Positions 27,782 through 42,700 of a stretch of 64,000 bases of DNA are shown one piece after another. Made by a program: the position numbers and the translations under genes. The notes beneath the pieces are model-generated. The model was not told where the DNA came from. It ran no database searches and worked only from the letters and a program-made list of their open reading frames with translations. The stretch comes from Arcuatula senhousia (lineage: Eukaryota; Mollusca; Bivalvia; Mytilida; Mytilidae), in contig CAXARO010001781.1 in NCBI GenBank assembly GCA_963971305.1, positions 1-64,000 on the forward strand. The letters run 5' to 3'. The stretch's first letter is position 1, and every line of letters starts with the position of its first letter.

Positions 27782-30700
27782 CTGCAAAACGAACTACAGG
27801 AGTTTATTTTATTAGCATTATGATTTGTGTCGATGTCTTTCAATGGTGAATAAAAAAATCAGGGGCGGATCCAGAGGAGCCACTCCTTTTGAACGCTCTC
27901 TCCTCCCTTTCGAAATTCCTGGATCCGCCACTGAAAATCACATGTAATGAATTTGAACTGCTGATACACAAAGACGTAATAGAAAATCTGAAGAATAATT
28001 TATCTTTAAAACCCATTGGGTGAATGCAGCTTACAGCAATAGAATTGGTGATCATGAATTTTATGTAGAAAATGATGAGATTTTGAATAAGTGTACGTGA
28101 CACAGAACATCTCCGATGAAAAACAGCCAGCCGCCTTCAATGTAACCAGTGGTTGCGGCTTGCTATCTTGCAATTCGCCATGGATTAAAGACATAATGTA
28201 TACAAATGTTAGTAGCTCCACGTGCTAGTTTATTAAAGGTCTTATTATGAATAAATATTAAAGAACAGAACGCCACATTACCCGATTTGATATATAATGA
28301 ATATTCCGTCATGGTGTCTGTGCTGTCTGATCGTGACGTCAGAGATTTGACGTCAAACCGTGATGGATGAACTAGTGATGAAATATAAGATCACATTAGA
28401 TATTATGAGTGTTTATTTTACAGAGAAAAAGCAAAATGTTTGTCAAATGTTCATGTGATTTTAGTGAGTGAGTTAGAATATCAATTTAATTCATAGTGTA
28501 TGAAAGACAATTTCAAAAGTTGCTGTTTCATTCCAGAAGTCAACTGTTTAATATGTTTACTCTTAAATCAGAAAAATATACGATGTAATGATGCACTGAA
28601 ATGACTGGTTAGGGACTGAAAAATGAAATAGGAATCGAACTATAAGTCTTCTTTAAAAAATCCTCTTTGATAACAATAACAAGCAAACTGCTGTTTTTTG
28701 CCTTACCACGTGTTCCCTCTCGTTTGGATTCTATTGGTTTCTTCTCTATATCTGAACTTTGAACTTTTGCTTCTTGATTCTTCTTCTTATGCTTCTTAAA
28801 CAGGAAACAGGCAAGAAACAGGATGCCAACTATTAGAAGAATACCAATAATAGCTGCTACTATGGGTATTATAGAAAGACCACCGCCAGAGTCTCCCCCC
28901 GAATCGGTAGTAAAAGCTGAAAAGGGAGATAAATAGATATTAGAAAATAATTCGAGGAACACAGGAGGAGAATGCAATCATTCTTAATGTTATGCCGTAT
29001 GCACCAAACTACTTACCATTGTTCTGGACTGATACAAATGCCACACAACCTATCGGGTCTTCAAAATTCCCCCTTTTCTCTCCTTAAAAACTCTTCTGGA
29101 TTCAGTTTGTTTGTCCCCGTAATAGATAAATGCATTGACTATTAAAAGGGGTGTTTTAAATTGGTCTATGGGTAGGTCATAATATACTGTCACCATGGTT
29201 GTTATGAACTTTAATCTGTCTATATTGGTCAGAATTCTTTTTCTATAATCTAATATATAATTAGCTTTTCATATCTGAAGCGTTCAATTATGTAAAGTGA
29301 CAGTGTGTCCCTCACAAAAGTTGTTGAAATTTTAAACTTGAACGAAACCTCAAGTTCACTGTTGAATTTAATTATTTATAAGTATTAACTGTAATAATGT
29401 TTCGGTTTATAGAAGCATAAAGAAATATTTTCATGGTGCATAATTTACATAATCCAATTCGCTGAGTATTTTATGTGCACCATAGTTTATGATTCAATAA
29501 ACCGAAACATTATTACAGTTAAAATATTTATAATACTTATAAATAAATAATCACAGTTAATTCTTAAATAGCAAAGGGAAGAGATTTACAATAAAACAAC
29601 AGTCTTATTTGAAACTTTTAGGATTTTATTGATTGATCTAAAACAAGAAGCTCATTTGAACCTGAATCGCTCACCTTGTCCTTAAGCTATAAGGGTATTG
29701 TAGCATCGCGCTCAGGGCACTGCTAAAGAAAAACCAACTATCTAGCTACATGGTTTATTACAAACTGACCACAAGTTACAAAGTGATATAAGCGTCTGTG
29801 AAAGTAATTAAACATTGCACGGTCTGAAGATAAAGATCTAACAAGTAATAAAACTTTAAGACAGAAGTAATTAACTCTGAACTTAACCTTTTAAACTTTA
29901 TCAGTAAACACTACATTTCCTCCTTTCCTTGGATTTAACACCTTCCATTATAACTTGAGCATTTCCATATGCTCAAATTTTCAACAAATACGCTTTTTTT
30001 CATTGTTAAGGCGATGTAAACAATCATTTTGTACTAAATATATTACACTTTCATCAATTTTTTAAATATCTAGAAAGTATTTTATTAACAAATATTTGTC
30101 AATCAAAATAAATATAATATATCATGCTTATTTACAACAAGGTTTGTATAAACGAAAATTTTATCAGATGTTTTGGGTTTTTATCACTGCAGTAATCCGC
30201 CCGCACATTCTTCTATCCTTACCAAATATTTGTTAGTGCATCAGTTCTTTGTTAAATTATCATTTAACTTTGAAATTCCTTGCCAAATGTTTGTTAAGAC
30301 TTTGTTTCAGTTTTTAATATTTCATAAAATAAAAATTTTTACCAAATGAATATTTCTAACAAATACTTGTTAAGATTATTTCCATGAATATTTTACCAAA
30401 TATTTGTTAAAATTGTGTCCAAGCATGTTTCTTAGTATAAAGTTTTTACCAAATATTTGTCAAGGTATCATCTGAGTTTGAAAGGTTTGTTAATTGTTAG
30501 TTCTTGCCAAATATTTGCCAAGGCATGAGCCAAGTGCCCATGTTTCTACTACAATAGTTCTTAACAAATATTTGTCAAAATATTGGGTGAATTTTCATGT
30601 TTCGTAGAATGAACAGTTTTACGCCTCAAAAATATTTTTAAGATATGATGTTTTGCATTAATGATTTTACTTTTCGAAGTTTTGTTCTGATATTCAATTA

Positions 30701-33700
30701 TTTCATAAAAAAATCATCGCATGAACTGGTCATAACTATCAAGGAATCTGTGATATCCCAGATATCCCCAAAATAAATTATGTCGGTAAAGAGGAAGAAG
30801 ATATCTTATAGACCTTATTTCGATACTCACAATAACGAATCTCATTCTGAACTTATATACATGTACCAAATATCAAGTACCTATGATGAAAAGCGCCGGG
30901 GAAATATCTTACGAAATTTTAAGTATATTTGACAAGTAATCTTGAAGAGTGAAAAAGTAGGTAAACAGGAAGTGGATATCTGACAGGCCTTATTTTGATA
31001 CTCGGTATAAAGAATATCATACTGAAGAACTATACAAAAATTTCAAGTCACTGTGATATGTTGTTGCTGAGACAACTGTTACGAAAGTTTTCAACAATTG
31101 ACCAATAATCTTTAAATTTCAGTAAGTAGTTTTACAGGAATTAAACATCCGACAGACTTGATTTTGATACTTACTCATGATAAGGTTCTCATACTGAAGC
31201 CAAATATCTAATTTCAAGTTACTGTAATATATAGTTGCTGAGAAAACTGTTGCGAAAGGAATGTTGCGGACGGAAGGACGAGGTATATACCGGGTCCTCT
31301 TCTTCGAATGGGGGCATCATAACGTTTTTTTTTTAATGCTATGACTGTAGATTTCTATTATAAGTAACACACACATGATATAGCAAGCCAGCATAATAAA
31401 TGATTTTACAACATAATATCATGACAATATTCAACGTAATGTCTATGGCAATGTCACATTCAATAACTGATTCTTTATTTATTCTTTCTCACCTTCCTTT
31501 GACATCTTCTGATTTGAATCCATATATGTTTTCCTTTAAAGAAATAAAAATACAGTTTTAAGCTTTAAAAATAGGTTTGCCACATTTATCTATATATTTG
31601 CATAAAGCATCAGTATAACTTTTTTGCATCCCGCATTTAATTTTTTTATGGATTTCTACATGTAGGTTTTTGAGTTCTGATGTCATTTTTGATTGTATGT
31701 CAGCGGAAAGATTAATTATGTTCAATTAATGTTTTCTTTTAAATATGCAAAAAGATTCTCCTCTTTAAATGAGTTATACATGCCACTTAATTTGCTCATA
31801 TATTATGCACTTGTTATTCTCATTAATCTATAAAAGAGATACTTGTCTATTTAATAGATCTAGAGGTATTTTCAAATACCTAGAAAAACAAAATGTCTAT
31901 GTTTTCCGTTTCAACAAATAATAGTTTTTTTTTGTATATTATGTTGTTTGTCCTTGTTTTGTTATTTTCTTTCAGTCCATTATAAGAAATTCGTAGTTCT
32001 AAAACACACTGCTTTAGCGTCTGCATATTGAGCTGATGGTTGACCTCTCACCGCAGTCTTATGTTTACGAAAAGGGATTGATTGGTTGTCCTAATTATGC
32101 TTGTGATCAATATAATGAACTCTCTTGGGGAATATTATTTAAACGATTGCTCATTGCGCATCTTAGTTTTATGAAAATAATATTACACAAATTTAAAAAA
32201 TAGTGTAGGCTTTGATTTTATAGTATTGAATTGGGTTGATAATTTCATTGTTATCATCATCTTAGAATAATATTTTAAAAAGGGGATAACACACCATAAA
32301 GTAAACATCAATTGCTTACACTAATGAAGAGGTTGTCTTGACATGCTGATAACCTCTATCTATCCGTAATAAAGCCATAAAATCCTCATCCGACAAAGCA
32401 AACGAGCTACTAATATAAGTTTACTTCTCTATGTTATAGCTTAACCGTCTGAAAAAAACACTACCCAATCAAAATTCATTACACTATTAATAAATAAAAG
32501 CTACTTAATGAGATCGAATTTTGTTTGTTATTAGATGGTGCTGAGTGGCTTTTTCAAAAACGAGCTCTACTTAAAAGATGTTTAACTGTATTTTCTTTAA
32601 AGAAAAATAGAAGTTTGATAATTAAGCATGCATTTCACTAGAAATTACCTTTATTGTTTATAATTTCATGTTGTTGTTTTCATGAAAAAGATTGAGTAGT
32701 CTGTGACGTTGTCTTGGTGATTATTCTACAACCATAAATTTTAAATTAATGTTTTGGGGGATAAACGAATGAATAATTGTTATCCCTATTTTTTAAACGA
32801 TAATATGCCTTTCTTTTCAAAACAAACAATGTTAAATTGTATATTTTAACATCTCAGCATAATTGAAATCGTAGTAACAAACTTTTTTGGTCAAAGTTTG
32901 ACCATAATTTCAAATTATGATACTTAGTGTAAATGGTAATCTTATCATTATATAATGGCTTGACCTCCCCTATGGAATCTCAATAATCTCTTATAATATT
33001 TTATAACCGATATAGATTTCCACAAGATATTGTGTAAATGTTGAAATATTTAAGTATCCCTTAGCCACTGGTTTGTTGACATAAATCAGACGGGACAGTA
33101 ATATTAGTACGTCAGTCAACATGAAACCTCTTAAATCTAGATTTAAATATCATGGGTTCTTCATTACATGAAGACCGATACAGAAAAACACACACACACA
33201 CACAAAGTTAAGACCTATCCTAACTAAAGCGGGAACTTAAAAGCCTCCACAAATTAAGGAATTATCATCTTCGATTACAATACAGTGCACATAACAATTT
33301 TAAAAATAAATCAATTAGTAAGTGTTTACGTGTACTTACAAAAATAATAGACTGTCATCTGTTAATGTACTCTGACTATTAATTATATTCTTTATAAATA
33401 ACAAACATTTATATTTGAAAGGCCCGCTTCCGGCTCTCAATGCGCAATGCTAATGCGCATAAGAACTGCCGTCTTTAATCAGCTATCGATACTGTTAAAT
33501 ATTTAATTATTGGGCTATTCTATTATTCGATATCACTTGCTTTATGCATATTTCTTAATATAATATTAAAATACAAATAAAACACAATTAACTTTTTACT
33601 TATATACTACGAAAAACAGCTTTATTTTCACATTTAGATTCATACAATCTGCTTTATTATAGCTGATAATAATGATTAAAGAGTCTACCTAGATATAATA

Positions 33701-36700
33701 TATATTGTAAAATATTAACTTAATGAACAAAATAATCTTCAAATAAGATTCAAGAATGATATAAGATGATTAAAATAATGTTTCTTTCCATTTTATATTG
33801 ATATCACTTATATTTAAATATAAATTATGAAAAAAAAATGTATGCTGTATATTCGATGTCTTGCATACAAAAATGATATCTAGCTATAACACTGACACCA
33901 TAATGACCCATCCTTGCCGCGCTTTTCTCTTAACAGAGTGCATATATAATCTCATACTTCATGTACATTGACAGCTGAAGGTCATTTTCTTGAACCAAGA
34001 GAGCTATTAAACCACATCTTGTCAATGACCTTACCATACCTAATGCAAAATGAAGAAAAACTGTGTCAGTTTCAGGTAACCTCGAGGTTAATATCTTAAT
34101 CAAGAAAGAAGTTTTGATGCGAATGAAATTTGTCAATAAAAACGATATACATGATATGGAACTAAATATTTTGTGTAAATTAATTGATGTAATGAATAAA
34201 ATTCCAAAACCTATTACTAGTAATCGGCAAAGTTTTACTAATAAGTATTAAATGAAAATTTCATGTCAATTTAGAATTCTTGCGATTTGAAATGGTTTTT
34301 CATTATGGGTATGCTGGTGTTGTACAACTTATAATTAATACTTTACAAGAATAGAAGTCTAGGAATCTTAATTTCATTTTTAATTTTTTTTTCTACAAAT
34401 ATAATTTTGTCTTCTTAGTAATTGGCATCCTTTTGTAAAGCTTACTATTTGTCATCTTGGAAAACTAGCAGCTTCTACAAACAAAGTTTTGATAAATGAG
34501 TAAAACCACCCCCTACTTCCAGTTCTTTCAGATTCACAAAAGGTATGATTTAATCTTTCTTTGAATCCTATGGACTTTGCATTTTGATTTGTTAGATTGA
34601 TTTGATGGCTGTTGTGGTGTCATAATAACATCATCTTTTGCATTAGTCAAGATTTCTATACGGATTGTCATGAAAAATACAAAAATAATCAGAATTTAGA
34701 ACCACAATTACTTTAAACAGATTAATTTATCCTGGATTAGGAATGCTTATGTGAATCCCTCTGTAGCTAGTAGTTAGCGAGTCTGGCCACGTTGAGCCCT
34801 TTCTTATCGAACTCTCGATATCCTCGGTGCTGGATTTGGCTTCCTTGTTCGAACGTTTTGGTTTTGAGTACTTTTCGTTTTCAACAGTTTTGGAATTTGA
34901 CCTTCCAATGTTTTGATTTAAATGCTACTGATGAGAGGTAACTCCTTGAAATATCGATATATAGCATATCCAAATTAACCGTTCATACCCGCGTTTTTTG
35001 GTATTTGTAAACTATAAAGGGTCTTTAACATGCATAAGGTATGGCTCTCCACATACGAGGGATAACTTTTTTGTCCATTCAGAGAACACCTAGGAACGTT
35101 CTTTGAAACCATCCTTGCAAATGGTGTCAAGAGAGATTCGGGAAATTTGTTCATGAAATGGTCACCGCAGACGATCGCGAGGATCAAACCATGAACCTTG
35201 ATGTTAGTAGCCTGACGCATTAACCATAATTGTTAACATATTATGTTGAAAACAGAAAATTGTTATTTGAACTACGGGATATAAGATAATACAAAGAGAA
35301 GAATTTCCAAAACGTTCAACGAGACTCACTTTATTTGTAATTGTAAGATTAACTTGAATTGATCAATTGACATTGATTTTTCTTAACAAAACAAAGTAAA
35401 ACTTAACTTATTTTTAAACCCAACAAATAGTAAACAAGTGAAATTTCTATGATCCTTTTCTTAAATGGCACTGACGACAGGAGACATGAGGACAGGTCAC
35501 ACTTAAGTTTCATTTTTTCTACATGCAATTGTAATTGCTTGAATATTTTTTTCAATGTATTGTTGGAGTCTTTTGCCCTCCATTGAGTGAAAATGATGGG
35601 TTGCGATAAGGCCCTATTTTGGTCCATCTATAGACGAAAAATAAAAAGTATTTCAACGCCTGTTACTTTAAATCTTATTTTGTAGCAAAATGATTGTACT
35701 GTTGTACCCGACTACTTCTTCGAAAATCGGGTTAAAATTGACCCATTTTGAATGAAAATTTCGTCTTGATTTAAAGAAAATTTCAAGCTAGGACTTCAAT
35801 CAATTAAAATGTTCTGCTAATATGCTTGAAGCCAGTGTTTACAATTCCAATAAAGGTTCATGATATATATATACATCACTTTAAACATCAATTTTTAAAT
35901 CGAAATGACCGCTGATCTCAAGAAAAACGAAGAAATCGGAGAGATTTCGCACTTTTTTAACTACTGATAACAACTTCAAAAATTATAGTATTTTTAAATT
36001 TCCAGTATGCCTTGCACGTGGAACCAGCTTGAAAATTTTACGAAAGATGTATTTTAGTAATACAAGTTTTTAAATTAAATATGGAGCTGGTTCCGCGTGC
36101 AAAGCTATACTTCCGGGAAGGATATATATCTCTCATTTGCGCCATTTTCCCGTAGGCACAATGTTAAAATCATTTGCGGTGGTTCATTTCAAGCACCGTT
36201 TACTAAAAGATCAAAAAAGCTTTTCAACTACAGACGTTTGTTTTCAAAATTAGAAAGATTAACCTTTCCAACAAGACATTTTGTGAAAGAATTTACTTAA
36301 TTTTAATTTTGACTTTCGCGGTGGGCTGAAAAGGGGTTTTATCACAACCCATCCTTTGATTTGATTGGTTTGATTTGATAAACGAATACGAAGATAATAA
36401 GTGCGAAAACTGTGAGCCAATTATCACAAATAAATATTCATCGCCTGGTCTTACATGCATTTATACTGTAATATTTCTGAAATGTATGAAAAATCTCCTC
36501 TCAAATATTCGAAACCCCGACTTTTACATGTATTTCATATCAAGCTGTTGCACAAAATATGTTTTATTTTAAAAAAATGTAAGTGTATATTTGAGATTTT
36601 TTACAGAAGTTAGGGTTTCAATAACCCTTATTAAACGTGGTAAGAAACGTTAAAAAATTTCTTATCAACAACGTTGACTTGTACAAAACTGAAATCAAAT

Positions 36701-39700
36701 TCTAATCACTGAATAAGTTTTCTATAGGACACTCAAATATACTTCATCGCGAAGAAAAATTACCTTTAACTGAAAGAAGCTTAAAGTAAAAGAAAAAAAA
36801 GGTCTGAACATTTGAAATTAAAAAAAAAAATTGTGAGAGTAAATTTGCAACCTTGTTGCTGAGAGGACAGTCTATAAGTTCAAAGTGCTGTTAGTCCGAA
36901 GCTTTGCTAGTTCGAAGGTCCTTTTAGTCCGAGGGTTCGTCAACCCGAAGGTCCGTAAGTCCGTAAGTCTGAGAGACCACTAAACCAAAGGCTCGGTAGT
37001 CCGAATTATTATGATTCAGAAAGAGATGTTTAGAAATAATTGGTTTCTATTTCATATTTCAAACCCTTTGACACTTAGCTTTAAATAACTGGTTAGGTTT
37101 GTGCTGTTGTCCATCATTTCTCTTCTGTAACGGAAAAAGTATTTCAGTATGAGGAATATTGTTCAAAATTATCTCAGCAACTTCTTACATGTATAAGAAT
37201 TAATATGAACAAATGTTGCTCGGCTGTTGTTTTTTTCGCATATGGATTTGTTTCCCGCTATCAATATTTTGTTAGAGTCAATTGGTATGAAAAAGGGACC
37301 TTTTTTGCTCACCTGGACCGAAGGTTGTGGTAGTATCGTACTTAAATTGAACATTGGGGAAAAGGTTACCATGAACTACCAATACGTACTATGGTCGTAT
37401 AATTGTCGTTCTTGTTGTTACACTGAGTACTTACATCGCGGAGGTAGAAGAGGGAAAAGTAAGATGGTGGTCATTTCTTAATAGAATTCAATCAAAACTG
37501 AAATGTTCAGGTATTGTAAAAGGAGAGGATGTGATGACAGACAAAAACGAAATCTCAAGATATGGAACTCCAAAGTCATAGTATCATACTACATTCCAAA
37601 TCAATTTTTTACGAACATTTAGTTGCTAATTTAACTGGTACGAAAATATTTTCATAGCCTGACCGTTTGACTAGCGCGTGATTGATTTTTGTTTTAAATA
37701 ATTTTTTAATAGATAATAAAAACAAAAGGTTTATAGAATTTATTTTATCGAATGGACAAAATTTGAAAAAAAAGTAAAAATTCAGTACTTTTTTAACACA
37801 TCATTAGCTCACCTGGTCAAAGGTCATGTGAGCTTATGCCATCCATATGTGTCCGTCGTCGTCCGTCAACAATTTCAAAAATCTTCTTCTCTGAAACCAC
37901 TGAACCTATTTAACTGAAACTTTGCAGGAATGATATATGATATGTTGACAACAAACGATCCTCATTTTAAAATGATTCAATGAAAAAAACATGGCCGCTG
38001 TTACAAAAATAGAACATAGGGTAAAATCACTTAAAATGGCTAATAACTCAGCAACCATAACAGATAGAAAAAATCCGAAGGATCTTAGGCTCTTCAGAAT
38101 CAAAAGCTCTACAAAAGCCTCCATTGGGTCGAAGTTGTTAGATGACCCCTTACAGGGGTTATGACCCTTTTAAGGTCAAAAATAGTGTTTTTTTCCATGT
38201 TTTTAGCCTATGGAATAAAAACTATTGCAGATTGACAAAAGCTGTTGCTTGCTTAAATGATCAGCTCATTTAGCTCTACAAAAGTCTCTAGAAGGTCGAA
38301 GTTGTCAGATGACCCCTTATAGGTGTTACAGTCCCTTAAAGGCGAAAAATAGTGTATTTGGCCTATAGAATGAAAGCTATTGCAGATATAGAAAAGCTGT
38401 TGCTTGCCTAAATGTTTAGCTACAAAAGTCTTCATAGGGTCAAAGTTGTCAGATGACCCCTCATAGGGGTTACAACCCTTTAAAGGCAAAAATAGTGTTT
38501 TTGGCCTATAGAATAAAAACTAGTATAGATAGAGAAAAGCTGTTGCTTGCTTAAATGTTCAGCTCATATAGCTCTACTAAAGTCTTCGTAAGGTCGAAGG
38601 GGTGAAGTTGTGACATGCCCCCTTATAGGAGTTACAGCCACCTAAAGGTGAAAATAGCGTTTTTTCATGTTTTTGGCCTATAAAATGAAAACTTTTGCAG
38701 ACAGAGAAAAGCTTTTTCTTGCTTAAACATTCAGCTCATTTAGCTCTACAAAAGTCTTGATACGGTTGACATCAAGACCAGGTGAGCGTTTCAGGCTCCT
38801 GGGAGCCTCTTGTTGTCACTTAATGCGTATAGAGTTATACATGCTGTAACTTGTACAACTCCCTCATACAAATGAATTCATGTACAGTTACTTTTGAAGC
38901 GAAAAATATATATTTGCTACCTTTAAACATATATCTTAAGGTTAGAGTAAGACTTTTGTCGTCAAAAGGTCTTTAATTAGAAAATAATTTGTTTCACTAT
39001 TTCAATTTCACGTTTTATGCTCAGATAAATGTTTGCGTTTATAACACATAACATAAGAATTATTTCAATGTTTTCGAAATCCCTATTTCATGAACCTGAC
39101 CAAGGTCGCCTAATTGCACTAAAAACTCAATTGACCCTTAGCTGTCAGAGTATGAGAAAATGCATTCTGTACAGAGAAAGCGCGAAACGAATGGGTCACA
39201 ATTAGGTCAGGGTTTTGTCGTTATGCTTTCTGGTATAATCGGATTAATCACAGTGCATAAGACATTTCTCACCCTACTTTAAATATATTAATTTAGCCAA
39301 AAAGTCAAAGAATCTTAACTATGGATATCAAAAAGCCATACTTCAATCAAATAATTTTAATAAGTTTTATCGTTAAAATTTCAATAAATCAAAGTAAAAG
39401 ATCGTTGTTGTATGAAAGCAGTCTTAACCTTTTTAAATACATTTAAGGACATATCATTTTTTACATGGGAGGGGGGCTGGTCATTTAGAATTGAAAGTCG
39501 AAAAAAATTTTGAACCCCCTACTGAAATGTAAAGAAAATTTTAGATCCCCCTCTTCCAGTTGTAAAAAAAAATTGATCCCCCCTTTTTACATCTAATATT
39601 CAAATAACATTATGCATGTAAATTGCTTTAACTTTAAGTAATTTAGAGAGTCCATATTACATGTAACACTGAGCATATTTATCAATTCAAATGCATATAA

Positions 39701-42700
39701 AATGTGGTAGCGATTGGAGCTAGCTTTTTGCTTAACATTAAGAAATAAAGGAATAAATAATGTATATAGTCTGACAGACCTTTACACCACTAAGGATTGA
39801 CATACAGTTGACGTACTGACGACCAGGGTGAATTTAAAATCATGCATATAAACTCTTGACAAAATTTTCATTTCGGCTCAATCTCAAATGAAAGTAGTGT
39901 ATGTCCAAACATGATCAAAGTTGCAAAGGACATACAATTTATGACACTGAAGTACCCTGCCTAATTTCAAGTCATTTAATGAACAATTTCTATGAAAGGC
40001 TTGACAAAAAATTTCATAACAGTCTAGTCCCAAACAGGAAGTAGTGGCATGTCAGGTCTGAAAGACATTTAGGATACCTGAACCACCTTGCCTTTTAAAC
40101 GGTTTGTAGGAAAGCCTCGAGCGGGTACCTCACCTTCTCGGGAAGGAAGCATCTGGGTCACACTTCAACTAGGGGGATAATTGTATAATATAGAAAGGTA
40201 TTAGAGCTTAATTTTATCAAATGATATTGATGCAATTCTTCCAAGACGAGGGATGAACTTCCTATATAAAAGAGAACAAAGATATGTCATAATATGGGTA
40301 TAAAATGTTTAATTGGAAAAATTAGAATTAAAATGGGTATAGTTTTAAGAAAAGATTATATAAAAATCTGTCAAAGTCAAAAATGGCCGGATTTCGTTAA
40401 ACAGGAAGTAGGTGAGCGACATACCCGAAATCGTATCCCACGTTATGGGACTCCATCCTGATGCTGTATACCAAATATCAAGTGGCTGTGATTAGTAGTT
40501 GCTGAGAAAACTGTTACGAAAATTTCTTCCGCGCACGCACGCCGCCCGCCCGTCCGACATTCACCATTTTATAACCCGGATTTTTCACTCCGTGAAATCC
40601 GGCCAAAAATTAGGTATCCTTTTTAATATTCAATGAAAATAAAAAATTTAATATGGGCACATAAACGGCACATCCCATCCCTAAAATTTTCCAAGATAGC
40701 CTCCCCCCCTCAATAATTTTGTCGGCATCAAAAAATTATTCTCTGGTAACCCTTTTAAAAGAAAACATGCACTGTCGCTTTGATAAAGAACACATCCCAC
40801 AAAAATGCAAAATTCCGAAGCAAAGAAATCTGAACACGTTAATCAGGCCAGAGGTAACAATTAACTTTCAAATGTTGTGGACGGTATACAGTACAAACAA
40901 ACAATGAGATTTAAAGAATTAAAGTCCATTCTTCTTTGTTAAATCACAAAAAGAGTGCATAATTAAATTGACCCCCCCTCTAAAAAGTTATTAAAAATCT
41001 AAACCCCCTTTTCTATCAAGAAAAATGAAAGTAACCCCCCTACTTTTTGACCAGCCCCCCCCCTCCCAGATAAAAATGATATGTCCCTTAATAGTTTGCA
41101 GTCAATTACACCCATTCGAAATATATGTTAATTATCAGTATAATCACGTTCATCGTTATGTCATTTATTATTTTCATAATTATCAATATAAAATGAAATA
41201 AAACTAAAGGCTATTTAAAAACAAATAACAATATAATTGAAATGATCATTTTTTATCAAGAAAATATATTTAGCTGTTAATCGTGAATTTCAGCTGCCAA
41301 TTTGTGTCCAAGTAGTTACGAATTTTGGACCATTGCTTGCTCTTGCTCATTTGTTTCTTTATTCATATAAAGTGGATGTCCTACAACCACTTCTTTGAAG
41401 ATGTGGAATAAATGTAGTGGGACACAGGCCTAATAAACAACCAATAAAACAAAAACACAATGAAAGACCGCAATTAGTCTTCAGCAAGGTCAGCAGGTGA
41501 TTCTGACTTTGTCTACCGATTTTGTCTTTGTCTTATTCGATTGCCCCTTTGGTACACCTTTGCTTCTTCCAAGGTCAAAATAAAATGCATTTAATTTATA
41601 ATCTTCAATTTCTCCTTAATGTCTTCCATGTCTTGAATTTTTATTTGGATATTTGGGATAGATGATTCTATCCCAAATATCCAAATAAAAAGTCCAAGCT
41701 CGCTTTTTTTCTGCCTTTAATTTGTCTAAAAATACTGGCTTAGAATAAGCAGATTTTAAATGTGCAAGATTTAATAAGTTTTTCGAGGACCAACTTTCAC
41801 TCTATAAATAGTCCTTAACAAAAATACAAAAATTGACACAAAATTAAAACCAAATCGATAAACAATCAATATCTTAGTCATTACTTGGTTCCAAAGTTTG
41901 GTTATTTTGGTTTAATTGTTCTATGCTCTTTATTCTCAAATAGTGATGTCTTTTTTAAATATGGTGGGTGACGCCCCTGTGATGAGTCTTGAATACATGA
42001 AATGTGCGTCAGACCCAGAAATAAATATTGTTTGGAACTTTGTTTTAGTTTTTTTGTAACATCAGTGATGGCTAGTGCTGCTGGTAGAGGTTTAATTTTC
42101 CAGAGGTTATCACCCTCCGGCCTCACCACTTGTTTTGAAAAGCACTTCAAAGCTATAAACTATTCGTTTGATTTTCAAAGTTGTCTAACCCCTAAGGCCA
42201 TCCTGGACATTTTGTTAAAAAATTTGGTATTTGTAGACACATGGTTTGACATTCAATTACCGTACAACACAAGTACGATACAAATTAAAGGCAAAGAGTA
42301 ACGTGGGCTCATACATGTATCTAAAAAAGTGAATATTTACGAGACTGTACAATGCATGCACGAATATGACTTGGAATTCTATGCTCCACAATCGGTTTAC
42401 AGTGTTAAGGGTTTAGTTTATACCTATTGAGTAACACATTACAGATTAAACGTGACGAATGGACAGACGCAGTCAAGGGATTACTCGATGGGATTACTAT
42501 ATATAGCTCTGTTGCTTAAAACGCAGGTTGGGAGTATATAAAAGCCTTGTCAAACTTGAACTTAAATAGTATTAAATTGGTTTGTTAGATTTTGTTTCAC
42601 ATCGGTCGGTGCATTATTCTCAGAAAGCTGTCAGTAACAGCAAGTATTTTGTAGACTTCCCCTGCAGTTCATTCGTTCTAATTGTCTTTTGTCTAAGATT

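Larger units (their letters stand above)
29937..42045 (+). repeat. Left arm of the giant inverted repeat
   Basis: About 12.1 kb, inverse of 43076-54472. Paired positions by eye: 33930-34136 with 50267-50473, 36097-36300 with 48713-48916, 37906-38124 with 46836-47054, 40719-40907 with 44219-44407. The pair sum moves from about 84,405 outside to about 85,125 inside, mainly because of an insertion of about 650 bp present only here (34674-35324). The arm carries older nested repeats that are mirrored in the other arm. Confidence 0.85.

Noticed and set aside
33930..34136. Arm ORFs conserved between both sides (also 36097-36300, 37906-38124, 40719-40907) as real genes
   Set aside because: Similarity is explained by the inverted duplication. 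They are short, lack recognisable domains and splice context, and several overlap repeat cores.
42002..42301. 99-codon ORF in the palindrome spacer as a transposase fragment
   Set aside because: It overlaps a non-coding repeat family and shows no catalytic motif.
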